64,000 bases of DNA, taken from Macrotis lagotis. Lineage: Eukaryota > Chordata > Mammalia > Peramelemorphia > Peramelidae. A model generated the notes under the pieces. The model did not search any database. It worked only from the letters and a program-made list of their open reading frames with translations, and was not told the origin of the DNA. The position numbers and the translations under genes were made by a program. Shown here piece by piece: positions 44,517-56,464 of the stretch. Positions within the stretch are counted from its first letter, which is position 1, and every line of letters begins with the position of its first letter. The stretch is from NCBI RefSeq assembly GCF_037893015.1, contig NC_133666.1, positions 661,435,482-661,499,481 on the forward strand, read 5' to 3'.

Positions 44517-45289
44517 CCAATTCCCCAAGAAACAGGAAGCCAGGTTTTTCTAGGAGTAAACAAATTCAGACCCCCAGAAGTTTCCCTCCTTAGACCTGGA
44601 GGATAAATCTGTAGGGTTCGAGCTCTCTGAACTTGTCAACACACATCCTCTTGGGCTGACTCCCCAGGTGGAGTTGGCCCAGTTCAGCTTATAATGAGGA
44701 ACAGTCCCCTCGGGATAAGAATCAGACCTTCTGAAAAGATACCTAGGAAAGCCATAATTCTGACAGAAGGAACAAACGACAACTTCTCTTTTAACCTTCA
44801 GTGCTGAAAGCGAACCTGGGAATGTGGGGCAGAAGCCCATTGTCATTTTGGACTCTGTGCCTTTCACTAACTTGTTGCCATCAAGGTTATGGTTTCAAAT
44901 GTCTGGAAATAGTCTATACCAGTTACTGACCCGATGGAAGGCACATGCTTACAGACAACTTTAAAGAGGAAAAAGCCTTACAACGTGGTCAAATACTGAA
45001 CGGTAGAGCTGCAAGAAACTTAGAGTCATGGTTGGGTTAGACTTTGAAGTTCAGCAAGTCTAACTGTTTCAGGTGAGAGTCTTTAAGATTAGAAGTGACT
45101 TGGCCAAGGTAATAGAGTCAACAAGTGACAAATGATGGATGGAATGCACATCTTCTGATTCAAAATTCATTATTCTCTCTACCACACCATGCTACTCCTC
45201 ATTTTACAAGTGAGGAAATTGAAGCCCAAGAACTTATAGTAAACAAAAAGAATTGGGATTTAAATTCAGGTGCCCTAATTCCAAAATAC
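44515..45289. other. Repeat-free stretch, then a MIR piece
   Basis: 44515-45000 shows no repeat. 45040-45280 has degraded antisense CORE-SINE blocks (CATTTTACAAGTGAGGAAAT). The 105-codon minus-strand frame (44867-44550) is unrecognised. Confidence 0.4.
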
Positions 45290-45535
45290 GGAGCTCAATC
45301 AATTCACAAATATTTATCAAGCCCTTACAATGTGCCACCGTGGTGAAGGCTGCTGATAGAAACAGAGGAACCAGGAAGGCCCTGCCTTCAGAGAGCTTAC
45401 AGTCTGATGGAGGAGACAGCATAAAAATATATGCAAAGCAAAACTATCTATAGGATAAGTAGGAAACAATTAACAAAGGAAAGGCACTGGAATTAAGAGT
45501 GGTTGGGGAAGGTTTCCTGGGGTAGTTGGAATTTT

Positions 45536-45878
45536 TTGTTGTTCAGTCATGTCTGGCTTTTTTTTTTAAGGTTTTTGCAAGGCAATGCCCAAGGCCACAC
45601 AGCTAGGTAATCATTAAATGTATGAGGCTGGATTTGAACTCCTGACTCCGGGACCAGTGCTATCCACTTTGCCACCTAGCTGTCCCTACATGTCTGACTT
45701 TTTGTGACACCATTTGGAGTTATCTTGGCAAAGATACTGAGCTGTCTGCCATGTTCTTCTTCAGCTCATTTTTAAACTATAGAGTAAAATGACTTGCCCA
45801 GTGTCACCCAGGTAAGTAAGTGTCTGAGGCTGGATTTGAACTCAGGTTTTCCTGACTCCAAGCCACCTAGCTGCCCAG
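45536..45878 (-). mobile_element. MAR1-type SINE, split by a younger SINE
   Basis: The left part ends at CAGTCATGTCTGGC and the right part resumes at CATGTCTGACTTTTTGTGAC, going on to CCACCTAGCTGCC. Confidence 0.8.
45561..45686 (-). mobile_element. WSINE1-like SINE inside a MAR1-type SINE
   Basis: Flanked by CATGTCTGGCTTT and CATGTCTGACTTT. It is shortened by deletions next to the A tail and in the head. Confidence 0.85.
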
Positions 45879-46154
45879 TTAGGATTTTAGTTGGCTCCCA
45901 AAAGAAGCCAGGGAGGTCAGTTGTCTGAGTGGAAGAGGGAGTGTGTTTCAGTTATGAGGAATAGCCGGAGAGAATACCCTGAGATGAGAAATAGTCCTAT
46001 TTGTAGAAGAGCCTGGAGACCAATGTCCCTTGCAGGAAGAATACATATTGGAGGCGAAAGTGTAAGATGACTGCAAAGGTAGAGAACAGATCAGATTATG
46101 GAGGACTTTGACAAACAGGACATGCTCTATTTGTTACAAACTCAAGTCCAGATG

Positions 46155-47250
46155 TCCCACAGAATCTTAGAACCACAAGCTTAGAACTGGGTAAGTTCTG
46201 ATTTTTGAATTGAAGCCACTGAGTGCAACCCCCTCATTTTATGAATGAGACTCGAATCAGTTAAATGAACTCCTCAGGATTACACAGGCAAGAAAATAAA
46301 TCAATAAAAATAAAGGATTATAAAGGCAGTAATCCTTTTGAGTATCTCATTTCACAGGATGAGTAAACTGAGGCTATGAAGAAGAGACAGACCTTGACTT
46401 GCCCAAGATCATAAAGCTAGTAAATTTAAAAACTCAGGTCCTTTGACCTCTTGTCAGCTTGAACTGGAGTGGGGTCACGTTTCTTGTTCTCTGCCTTTTA
46501 TGAAACAATGGCTGCTATTAGAAAGCTCAGTCTAGAATTAATGCTCCTCCCTCATCCTGACAGCATAAATTACACAGTAAAGCCTATGTCCCTGACCAAG
46601 CTATCATGGACCTTCTTAAAATCGTTGGATCAGAGAGTTAAATCTAGAGGAGGCTGAGGCTCTTGAGTCTAAATCTCTCATTTTAAAGATGAGGAAACTG
46701 AAGTCTATAAGGTTCCTGTGCAAGGTCACAAAGCGCTGACCTATCAGACACAGATACAAATTTAAGTTTTTCTAGCTCCCCATTACGCCAGGCCTCCTAG
46801 GTTGTTCTGCTAGGTACAGGATCCAAGAGGGAAGTTGCCAGTCATTGGTTTTTGAGAAACATATTTCTCTTGGAAGGTTCTATAAATTTTGATAAAGCAC
46901 CTACTGTCTGCCTGGCACTGTCCAAGGTTCTACAAATACAAAGACAAAAATAAAATGATCCTTGCCCTTCTATTCTACAAAGGGGTAGTAGGGCTGGGGT
47001 GGATAACTTCAGCACAGATAATTCAATACAAACTATATACAAAGTAAATAATAAATAAACCTGGAATGAAGAAGGTACTAAACACCTGAGGATGAGGTGA
47101 GACTCTTGTGTAGAAGGTAACACTTGAGCTGAACTTTGAAGGGAGTTAGGGCTTTCAAAAAGTGAAGGCTGAGTCCTTTTCACAGATGAGGAAACTGAGG
47201 CTGAAACACAAAGGTTGGAGATGAAATATCATGCATGGGGAGCAGCAAGT
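46155..47250 (-). mobile_element. Old antisense CORE-SINE pieces and an older repeat
   Basis: MIR-type antisense copies lie at 46210-46450 and 46655-46800. 46870-47160 carries the old repeat of the 45290 family in the plus direction. Confidence 0.5.
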
Positions 47251-48180
47251 GCCCGGTTTGACTGGACATGGAGTGTGTGACAGTTTGGGTATGATTTATA
47301 TTTTGTTTTTATTTTTGCTCCCCTAAGAGGAAAGACCTTTTCATTTCTCTCCAGGATTTTTTTTTTCTTGCCTGTTCCCAATCCACATGACCTAACATTG
47401 GAGTCAGAGGATCTAGGTTTGAATTTTACTTTTATGCTTACTACTTGTATGATCCTGGGTAAATAAATCAACTTTTCATTACTGGGTCTCAGTTTTCTCA
47501 TCTGTCAAATTGAGCAGCATTGGGCCAAATGTCCCCCAAAGTCTCTTTCAGCTCTAATTCTAGGATCCCGTGATCAGAGGTAGCCATTGGCTTTGAGAAT
47601 TCTCGCAGATGAAACATGGGCCTCTGTTAAAATCATTCCTCATGGTTCAAGTCATGACCTCTGAGGAAGGGGAGAGACAAGATCTCCAGCAGCCACCCCA
47701 GGGCCCTAGAAGGGAGGAGGGATGGTTGGAACAGGCTTCCAGTGACACATTCTTATAGGTCCTTGAAATTTTTCTCAGCAGGGTATTACTCAGCTCAGTG
47801 GTTTAATAGCCAGAGGGTGGACACTGAGTGTAGAAGCTAAAAGTGACTTCTCCCCTTGTGACTTGGCCCTCACTTGGGCCAATCTACTTTCTTGGAACTA
47901 CTGGTGGGTTTATCAGCAACTGCCCATCTCTGCTTCCGTCCATATCAAAGACAATCAGATAACAGAAGGAGCCTTCTTGGTCTAGGTTGAATTGTTATTT
48001 AAATGAAACATTTTCTTTCTCCCATTTATTGCCCCTACTCCTCTTTTGGGGAGGTAGGTCTCCCAGGGACTCAGACTTCCTAATCTCAAAGAAGATATGA
48101 GGAAGTTATATACCCCTTTGATGACAAATGGCTTTAAAACCCACACATTGCCCCCTTGAGTTGTTAGCATAGTTGTTAGA
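47251..48180. other. Mostly unrecognised
   Basis: A plus-strand MIR-type copy lies at about 47390-47575. 47580-47980 has no recognised repeat and is one of the longer repeat-free islands. Confidence 0.4.
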
Positions 48181-48589
48181 ATACAGCCTGGCATAGTTAG
48201 AAAATTGCCCTCGGCATCGGGGTAAGGAGGAAGATGAGGTCCATGTCTTGCTCTTTACATATGTACTTACCAACAAGTATTTATTAATTGCCTACAGTAT
48301 ACTAGGCAACTCATCCCCCTGATAATCATGATTTTCTTCCAACATGAAGGACAAATAGCAACAAGATCAACAGCTAAGCCTGGAGATAACAAAGAAAGAA
48401 AAGAAATTGCTCCTTTTCTCAAGAGGCTCCCATCTCAGGATCAGTAACTCCTTATTTCCTGCCAGAATATAATCAATTTAATTTCTTGTGCTGTTAGTAC
48501 TTTCAGAAGGGAGATAAGACAGCCAAGGAAAATACTGATGAAGAATACAGATTTTATTATAAAATTTTCCAAGGAGATTTGTAGATGAT

Positions 48590-49000
48590 GGTGAACACCA
48601 TAGCATTGTAGCCTTATAACAACCCTGGGAAGGTAGATTCTAGCCCCATTTAAGATATAAAGAAACTGAGGCAAGTGACTTATCTAGGATGGCACAGCTA
48701 GTAAATGTCCATTGATGTGCAGTTGTGTCTGCCTCTTTTGACCCATTTGGGATTTTCTTGGTACAGCTACTAGAGCAGGTTGCCATTTTCTTCTCTTGCT
48801 TAGTTGACAAATGAGGAAGCTGAGGCAATTAGGGTTAAGTGACTTGCCCAGGGTCACCCAATTACTAAGTGACTGAGACTGGAATTGAATTGAGGTTTTC
48901 CTGAACCCAGACCTGATGCTCTATGAGTACTAATCCACTTTGCTGCCCCTGTCAATGTCTGAGATTGGATTTTAACTCAGTCCTTCTGGATCATAAGACT
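48590..49000 (-). mobile_element. MIR-type copy split by a MAR1-type SINE
   Basis: The MIR is seen at 48590-48705 and 48952-49000. Within it lies an antisense MAR1-type SINE (48706-48953: TGTGCAGTTGTGTCTGCC to CCACTTTGCTGCCCC). AATGTC on both sides marks a short duplication. Confidence 0.7.
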
Positions 49001-49404
49001 AGTAGTGCTTGTTCTGTTAGGCAACTCAATCTCTTGGTACCCTCAGGCAACTTTCAGAATTTCAGAATTGTAGTAAACTGTGTCAGTGAAAGTCATTTCA
49101 ATACCCAGAGATCTTTCCCCTAGTAAAATCTATGGTGAAACCAGGAAGGAAAAAGATACAGTTGCTGCCTTCAGCATATCCCTAAGGAAATGTAGGACCA
49201 GAAAAGTAAGTGACCCAGATGATTGCAACAGTCTCTGGACCTCAAGTCTCTCTTTCCTCCAATCTGTCCTTTACTTAGTTATTAAACTGATATTCTCAAG
49301 TCATAAGTACAATTCATAAACTCCACTGTTTCCCTAGTAGCTCTGGAATGAAATACAAATTAGAGACAGTTTGGGGGTGCAATAAATAACGTATCTAGCC
49401 TTCA

Positions 49405-49583
49405 ATCAGTAAAATTGATCTTCCTGAGTTCAAATTTGACCTTAGACACTAGTTCTGTGACCCAGGGCAAGTAATCTGTTTGCTTTAATTTCCTCATCTG
49501 GAAAAAGAACCGGACAAGGAAATGGCAAACTACTCCAGTATCTTTACCAAGGGTTGCACATGACTGAACAACAGCAACAACAA
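49405..49583 (+). mobile_element. MAR1-type SINE, 5' truncated
   Basis: GAGTTCAAATTTGACCTTAG, GGAAATGGCAAACTACTCCA and GACTGAACAACAGCAACAAC. Confidence 0.75.
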
Positions 49584-49659
49584 AATACAAATCATTCTTT
49601 TTGGCATTTAAAATCTTTTAAAATCTAACTTCATCCTATATTTTCCAGCATCATCAATC

Positions 49660-50147
49660 TTAAATTAGAAGAGACATCAGAATTCATCTAGTCCAAGTGC
49701 TACGTTTTTAGAGGAAGAAGAAGGCACCAGGGATCAAATGACATACCTGAGATCATGAAAGAAACAAGGAGCAGAGGTGTGATTTGAACCCTGCAAATTC
49801 ACTGCTTTTGACCCTAACCTATGCTAACATACTCCCTATTTGGGATTCCCCTTTATGTATATTTTGTTCTGCTCAAACTAGCCTTTGAGGTTGGATTTCA
49901 TTTCTTACTCTTGGACCTTTGCAAAGACTGTCCCTGTCCCCAGAATATGCCTTTATCTGGGACTCAGAATACAGAGCTTCCTTCAAATTATTAGTTAAAA
50001 GCCACTTTTACATGAAACTTTTTCTAATTCTTCCCTTCTTCTAGCTGTTAATACTCCATCCTCCCCCCTTAAAAAAAATCCCTTATATTTATTAGCACTC
50101 TATGGATTAAATCTGTGCTTTACCTATATTACTTTATTTGTCTTATC

Positions 50148-50148
<1 letters not shown>
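49660..50148. mobile_element. MIR piece (minus) followed by an L2 3' end (plus)
   Basis: 49665-49830 is antisense MIR-like. 49860-50148 has GACTGTCCCTGTCCCCAGAA, AGCTTCCTTCAAATTATTAG and TATTAGCACTC in L2 order. Confidence 0.5.

Positions 50149-50180
<32 letters not shown>
50149..50180. repeat. (AT)n microsatellite
   Basis: About 16 AT units next to the tail of an antisense MAR1-type SINE. Confidence 0.95.
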
Positions 50181-50183
<3 letters not shown>

Positions 50184-50189
50184 ACATAC

Positions 50190-50439
50190 ACACATCCAAC
50201 TCTTCATAACCAACCCCATGGTCCCCTGTCTAGTGTTTTCTTGGCAAAGATATTGGAGAGGTTTGCCATCTCTTTGTCTCATTGTGTACCCATTTTACAG
50301 ATGAGAAACTGAAGCAAATAGGGCTCGAGAGCTGTTCAGGATCATATGGTTAGTAAGTGTCTGTAGTCAGAATTGAGCTCATGATATGAATCTTCCTAAA
50401 TTCAGACCCAGTCCTCTAACCATTGCACCATCTACCTGT
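50190..50439 (-). mobile_element. MAR1-type SINE
   Basis: CATCCAACTCTTCATAACCA tail, TGTTTTCTTGGCAAAGATAT, CAGATGAGAAACTGAAGCAA core, head end TTGCACCATCTACCTG. Confidence 0.75.
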
Positions 50440-51480
50440 TATTTCTTTGGATGGCATTCTTTGAATGGGACTACTTTCACCTTTCACTTTAAACTCTAAC
50501 TTAAATTGAAAAAAAAAAAAGATTTCCTCAACCAAAGGTATTGACAACAAGCTTCAGTGCTGAAGGATGCTTATTCCAGGGAATCTTCAGGAAGGAAAAT
50601 ATTTTGTAAATGAATAATTGGGTTGCTCCAAACCAGTCAGTTCCAGTTGGGTGTTCTTCTGGGAGAAGAGAGTGCCGGAGGCAGGAGGAGGTAGAAGAGG
50701 CTGAAAGTTACAAACAGGTGCTGATGTGCCCCCCGGGGGAGGGTGGGAGGAAGGGAGAGAAGAGATAGAGAGCCCCAGACCTGAGGAGCTTGTCACTTCT
50801 GATCAAAGTCAGCCAGGAGACCTCCTAATCACCATCACCCACCTCTTAATGCAGATGCGATTTTGTCATCTGTCAGAGTTATTAACTTTGTAGTTCTGCC
50901 TAAAATAGTTAAATCTTGCCAGGAGAAGCTTGCAGATTTTTTTAAGTGCAACTGTTCAGGGAAATGCTACCAAATTTCCCCTTTGAGGCCACCTGTTGGG
51001 AGAGACCACCTGTCATCAAAGACCACCTGAGTACATCCCATCCCCTCATTATGGAGCTATCTCCTTCAAAGCTATAGATCTCAACATTCTACAAGGAAGA
51101 ATGGATGAATTTTAAGGTTGATGTTGCTGGACTAGGGGTGGGAAGCCCCGCCCCCACCAGAATGACAGCTGTAAAATGAATAATAGTTTCCAATAACAAC
51201 CCTTGTCGAAACCATCCCATTGCTCTTGGGACATGGGGTTCAATTTAACAGATACCTCTCTTCAGTAGCTTGGGTGTTTCACTTTCCAATTATGACAGAT
51301 CACCTCAACAGCTGCAATAGAGACCTCTTCTTTACACATCTCCAGCTTAGCCCATTTCCCCCAATAGCTCCCTCACCTGCCTATACACTACCCTTTAATT
51401 TAAACAGAAGTCGAAAGAACTTCTGTGGATACATGTGTGACCTTGGGCAAGGTAGTTAACCTTTCTGTGTCAGTCATTAT
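50440..51480. promoter_or_regulatory. Repeat-free island, candidate enhancer with E-box array
   Basis: Almost 900 bp (50590-51480) without a recognised repeat. Three CACCTG E-boxes lie at 50990, 51007 and 51024, exactly 17 bp apart. A fourth, reversed, lies at 50715-50720. A 7-bp inverted repeat (GGGAAAT at 50959, ATTTCCC at 50974) and a GC box (GCCCCGCCCCC near 51148) are nearby. Enhancer function is inferred only. Confidence 0.35.
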
Positions 51481-51900
51481 TAATCACCAGCTCTGGGCCA
51501 GGCCCCATAAATATCCAGGAAAGGAAGACAAAACCATGGTGCTGGATCTCAATGAGTCAGCACTTTAATGGGGATGATAACATGGAAACAACTATAGATG
51601 TACAAAATATTTGTTTGTGTTGTTTGTCCTTCCTTCTCAAAGAGGACAAAATATTTACAGAGTAAATGGGGAAGGTGCTAGTAGGTGTTGGGCTACTTGG
51701 TCTCGTGCAGAAGGGAAGATTTCAACTGAGTCTAGAAGGTTGTGGTGGAAGCCAGGAAGGGGAGCATTCCAAATCTTGGGGAGAACTGGTTAAAAAAATA
51801 AAAATTTAAAAAAGCACAGAGTGGGAAATTGAAGGGTACTAGTGGAAGTTAATAGAGAGAAAGAAAAATGAGGTTGGATTAGTGAACTCTTCCAATTCTT

Positions 51901-52049
51901 TTTTTTTTTTTTTGCAAGGCAGTGAGGTTCAGTGGCTTGCCCAAGGCCACATAGCTAGGTAATTATTAAGTGTCGGAGGCTGGATTTGAACTCAGGTCCT
52001 CCTGACTCCAGGGCTAGTGTTCTATCCACTGTGCCACAAAGCCACCCCC
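51901..52049 (-). mobile_element. WSINE1-like SINE, perfect 14-bp duplication
   Basis: CTCTTCCAATTCTT flanks both sides (51887-51900 and 52050-52063). Confidence 0.92.
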
Positions 52050-52079
52050 CTCTTCCAATTCTTGACCTAAGATCCTGCA

Positions 52080-52605
52080 ACCAGGGTTTGTATACTAGAG
52101 CTGTCATTTGTTACCCAGGTGACCTCAACCGACTTCATCCTTCTGGACCTCAATATCCTTCATCTATAAAATGAAAGTTTTAGACTATATGGCCTCTGAT
52201 GGATTTGCCAACACTCTATATGTGATCTTATGATTGTGTCCCTTAAACTGGTTCAATAATCCACCCCAAAAAAGGGAGTGGACTGAGAAATTAGTTACAA
52301 AAACTATTCTTGGCTTTATGTCTACATCTACTAACTATGTGATCCTAGATAAGTCATTTCTTCTCTTACTGCCTTAGGTGGCTCAATGGATAAAGCCCCA
52401 ACCCTGGAGTCAATAAGTTTCGTCTTCATGAGATAAAATTCAGCTTCAGAAACTTCCTAGTCGTGTGCCCTCAGGTACTTCACTCTTTTCCCTTCAGTTT
52501 CAGCATCTATAAAATGAACTGAAGAAAGATATAGTAAGTCATTCCAGTATCTCTACCAGAAAACCTCAAATAGGATCAGGAAAAGTTAGACTGGACTGAA
52601 TAACA
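52080..52605 (+). mobile_element. MIR pieces and a MAR1-type SINE
   Basis: MIR-like 52100-52230 and 52310-52370 precede a MAR1-type copy at 52374-52605 (TAGGTGGCTCAATGGATAAA head, GTTAGACTGGACTGAATAAC tail). Confidence 0.65.
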
Positions 52606-52832
52606 ACTTCCTAAGAGAGGTGGCTTGATAGTTTTGGTAGGAGTGTTTCTTAAACCACAGAAATCACAGGTTTGATTAAAAAATTATCATTATCCCTATA
52701 CTTTTCCAGTTCCATAGATATTGCATACCAAATATGATAACCTTTGAGATGAGTTCTTCCAGACTCAAAGTCAGCTTCCCTGTGAATGGAGTTAGTTGTG
52801 ATGCTATTGTGATTTCTTAAGAATTAATATGT

Positions 52833-52983
52833 AGGGGCAGTTAGGTGGTGCAGTCCATCGAACACTGGCCCTGGAGTCAGGAGAGCCTGAGTTCAAATTT
52901 AACCTCAGACACTTAATAATTATCTTAGCTGTGTGACCTTGGGCAAGCCACTTAATGTCATTGCCTTGAAAAAACAAAACAAA
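52833..52983 (+). mobile_element. WSINE1-like SINE inside an L1 3' region
   Basis: GGGGCAGTTAGGTGGTGCAG head, GCATTGCC-type end (GTCATTGCCTTGAAA). Flanks AGAATTAATATGTA and AGAATATGTA are consistent with a damaged duplication. Confidence 0.82.
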
Positions 52984-53445
52984 AGAATATGTATTGAACT
53001 GATGGTGAGCAAAGGGAGAAGAACCAAAAGAACATTGTACACGTTAACCAAAACATAGTGAGTTGATCAACTATGAAGGATGCATCTCATCTCAGTAGTT
53101 CAGAGATCTAAGACAAGCCTGGGAGATCTGATATGGAAAATTCGATCCACATCCAAAGGGGGGAAAAAAACCCACAGAATCTAAATATATACTATGTTCA
53201 CTTTTCTAAATTTCCCTTACTTTTTCCTTCCTATATCATGGTTTTCTTAGTCTTAATTCCTCTTACAGAAAATGACTAATTGTAAAATTTGGAACACAAA
53301 TGTACATGTCCACTTTTATCAGACTGTTCATTGCCATGGGAAGGGTAATAATAAATGTGTAGCTTATAAATTTGCAAATGGATGAATGTTGGAACATAAA
53401 CTATAGTGTGTAATTAGAAAAATAAAATAAAATATCAATTACAAA
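52984..53445 (+). mobile_element. L1 3' end
   Basis: TATTGAACTGATGGTGAGCA, GAACATTGTACACGTTAACC, GAGTTGATCAACTATGAAGG, AATGACTAATTGTAAAAT, TTCATTGCCATGGGAAGGG and the terminal AATTAGAAAAATAAAATAAA. Confidence 0.7.
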
Positions 53446-53520
53446 CAGAAATGTTTGTTTATTTTCCTTCTTTATCTTTTGGAACTAGTAAATTATTATT
53501 ATTATTATTATTATTTTATT

Positions 53521-53653
53521 TTTTAGGGGTTTTTTTGGCAAGGCAATGGGGTTAAGTGGCTTGCCCAAGGCCACACAGCTAGGCCAGATTTGAACTTAGA
53601 TACTCCTGACTCCAGGGCTGGTGCTCTATCTGCTGTGCCACCTAGCCACCCCA
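53521..53653 (-). mobile_element. WSINE1-like SINE next to a (TTA)n run
   Basis: Flanked by TAGTAAATTATT (53486-53497 and 53655-53666). The (TTA)n run (53491-53518) lies between the left duplication and the T tail. The element has lost its TAATTATTAAGTGTCTGAG segment. Confidence 0.85.
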
Positions 53654-54180
53654 TTAGTAAATTATTTTGTTGAACCTTATGATACATCATAAACTGCCAG
53701 GAAGAAGAAAAATATCCTCTCCTTTCTCAACTGGTTATGAGGAGCCTTTCTTCATTAGCCAAATGAATATAACTTTCTTCAGGAGGTAGGGGAAAAGGAG
53801 AGTGAGGAGGAGAGAAGATACTCTTCAAATCATGGTGGGAAGACTGAAGTTGAACCTTAATAAAACTTTCAAACCTTAAGAAAGTGGGGACCTTTACTTC
53901 TCCCCAAGCCCTCAAATCACGGGATATTACAAATCACTAAATGAATCTATAATATATCATGTTTACTTACAAGTGTCCCAAAAGTCTTGATGCAATTTAA
54001 TCTTTAATAATCTAATAGTTTAAAACTGCACTGAGACTTTAAGGACAGCCTCTATTTACTACTCATCACTCCCCTATACCCTCTTTGTGTATTTCTTGCT
54101 TCTCATTTCAAAAAGAAAACGAAGATTAAAACTTTTCTCCAAATATTTTTTGCCCTACTCATTCCCTCCCCCCTTGTCTT

Positions 54181-54339
54181 TTTTTTTAGGTTTTTTTTTT
54201 TTTGCAAGGCAGATGGGGTTAAGTGGCTTGCCCAAGGCCACACAGCTAGGTAATTATTAAGTGTCTGAGACCAGATTTGAACCCAGGTACTCCTGACTCC
54301 AGGGCCGGTGCTTTATCCACTATGCCGCCTAGCCGTCCC
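54181..54339 (-). mobile_element. WSINE1-like SINE with target-site duplication
   Basis: CCCTCCCCCCTTGTCTT on the left and CCCTCCCCCTTGTCTT on the right; one C differs. Confidence 0.9.
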
Positions 54340-54604
54340 TCCCCCTTGTCTTGAAGAAGAAACCACAATTCATCACAATAACTTTTAAAAAAGCAATTAT
54401 TGGGATTAGCACTATAGCAGGCAAAGGGTTAAATGGAAGAAATAGCATCAGTTTTGCCACTTATATAGGTGAAAGAAGAAACTGAATGAGTCTATTTTTC
54501 TATAATCTACTTCCCCTTCTCCAAAGTGTTAAAGGGTTACCTCTTGATTCTTGCCTCCAAAGTCCTGGAAATGGTACTATTCACAATAAACACAATAACA
54601 TGCC

Positions 54605-54762
54605 TGCAAATATATGTATATGTTATCTAGTCACATATGCAAAGATATATAGATAATTAAATATAGACATAAAAATATGTGTATAAATATAAAAGATAGA
54701 AATATATAAAAATATATAAAAGATAAAGATATGTATTATGTGTTGTGTATGTATATAGGGTA
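54605..54762. repeat. AT-rich simple sequence
   Basis: Degenerate TATA/GATA-type sequence; a similar stretch (54978-55165) lies on the other side of the next SINE. Confidence 0.8.
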
Positions 54763-54977
54763 TGTTGCTATTCAGTTGTATCTGGGATCCTAAGGGATTT
54801 TTTTTTTTTGGCAAAGATACTGGAATGGTTTGCTATTTTCTTCTCTATTGAATTGAAGCAGAGTAAGTGACTTGCCCAGGGTCACACAAATAGTGAGTAT
54901 TTAAAGTCAAATTTGAACTCAGATCTTCTTGCCTCTAGGCCTAGCCTCTATCTTTTGAGTGACCTAACTGCCTCCAT
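54763..54977 (-). mobile_element. MAR1-type SINE
   Basis: TTGCTATTCAGTTGTATCTG tail to GTGACCTAACTGCCTCC head, between two AT-rich simple stretches. Confidence 0.75.
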
Positions 54978-55174
54978 AGATGTATATATGTGTGTGTGTA
55001 CATATATATATAAACATAGATACACACATATGTATACATACCCTATAAAGATATCTATATATACAGACATAAAAAAACTTTTTGATATGCCTATAATATA
55101 TAAACATATATGGTATATATAAATATATATGTATATAAACACAAATAAAAATATATAGGCATACAAAAGCCTAT

Positions 55175-55258
55175 ACAAAAACACTGTGAGTTGATCAACT
55201 ATGATGGATGCATCTCCTCTCAGTAGTTCAGAGATCTAAGACAACCCTGGGAGACCTG
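55175..55258 (+). mobile_element. Short L1 3' fragment
   Basis: GAGTTGATCAACTATGATGG and TAGTTCAGAGATCTAAGACA are nearly identical to 53058-53130. Confidence 0.7.
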
Positions 55259-55329
55259 GATATATGTGTATGTATATTCACAGGCATACACAGACATAGG
55301 TCTTTGAGACCTTTACTCACAATACTCCT

Positions 55330-55570
55330 GAGAAGTTAGGCAGTGAAATTTTACTCCTATTTTAAAAATGGAGAAACTGAGGTTTCTGAAAGTTGAATTT
55401 CTAACTCAATTCCAAATCTTCTAACTTCAAAGATCAGTATCCTTTTTTCTTTTTGATCATAAGATAGGGCTTAGTGATGTGACATAGAGGCTCTCTAAAG
55501 GGAAGTGACTTGTCCAAGGTCACAGGCACACATGATCATTGTGGCAGGTAGAGCCAGGCCTGCCTTTAGA
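55330..55570 (-). mobile_element. Old MIR-type pieces
   Basis: AAAATGGAGAAACTGAGGTT and GAAGTGACTTGTCCAAGGTC. Confidence 0.5.
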
Positions 55571-55754
55571 ACCCATGTCTCTTGGTTTTCAAAGCCCCCA
55601 AATTCTTAATTCTTCTTCTACTTTCCCTGTTATGAGCCACAGGGACTTACTCAGTCTTTGGCAGGTAAGTTCAATAAGCCTGTGGCACAACACTCTTCCA
55701 GGGACCCTGTCCTGCTTCCAGCCCACTGCCACTGTCCTCTGATGACTGTGGAGG

Positions 55755-55756
<2 letters not shown>

Positions 55757-55829
<73 letters not shown>
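55757..55829. repeat. (GA)n microsatellite
   Basis: About 35 uninterrupted GA units. Confidence 0.97.
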
Positions 55830-55832
<3 letters not shown>

Positions 55833-56356
55833 CCAACTTTGCAGCCTCATTTAAATCCAATTCATTCTCAAATCAAAACATCCCTCTCATAATATCAAAC
55901 CAAGAAGCAATGGTTCCAAAGGAGCAATGCCTTTGATCCCCAAAGGATAGTGGTTGGGCCTAGAGTCAAGAAGATGTAACTTCAAATTTGACTTTAAATG
56001 CTCACCAGTTGTGTGACCCTGAGCTCCTTCTATAAAGTACTGCCACTATTGACCCAGGAAAGAAACTTCTCGTCACCAAAATTCTTGATGTGGTAAAAGG
56101 TTCAATATCAGAAATGGATGTGGTTTTATTCATGGAAATGCCATTAAAAATGACTCATCAGCATCTGCTTTACCACTGGGCCTGGAGAGTCACCAGACCT
56201 TGCTTACTAAGAGTAGCTGTCCCTCCCTATTCAAATGTGAGTGTGAATTCTCAAGATCAAGCCCTGTGTGATTTTCTATTTAGATCCCCTGTGCTTTATA
56301 TACAGCAAGCACTTAATAAATACTTTCCCATTCACTTCTTTTGGTTGGGGGGGGGT
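55830..56356. other. Little recognised
   Basis: A weak MIR-like piece (55940-56030) and an L2-like end (56280-56340, AGCACTTAATAAATACTTTC). The 101-codon plus-strand frame (56090-56395) runs into a SINE and is not a gene. Confidence 0.4.
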
Positions 56357-56464
56357 TGTTTAGGGTTTTGGGGTTTGTCAAGGCAGAGGGGTTAAGTGAC
56401 TTGCCCAAGGTCACACAGCTAGGTCATTATTAAGTGTCTGAGGTCAGATTTGAACTCAGGTTCT
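56357..56464 (-). mobile_element. WSINE1-like SINE, 5' truncated
   Basis: CAGAGGGGTTAAGTGACTTG to ATTTGAACTCAGGTTCTC; the A-box half is missing. A G-rich run precedes it. Confidence 0.75.

Larger units (their letters stand above)
45290..46135 (+). mobile_element. Old interspersed repeat split by later insertions
   Basis: AATATTTATCAAGCCCTTAC, TCAGAGAGCTTACAGTCTGA and GGTTGGGGAAGGTTTCCTGG on the left; AAGCCAGGGAGGTCAGTTGT on the right. Similar sequence occurs at 46870-47160, 48280-48420 and 51490-51780. I do not know its family name; an L2/CR1 relative is possible. Confidence 0.5.
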
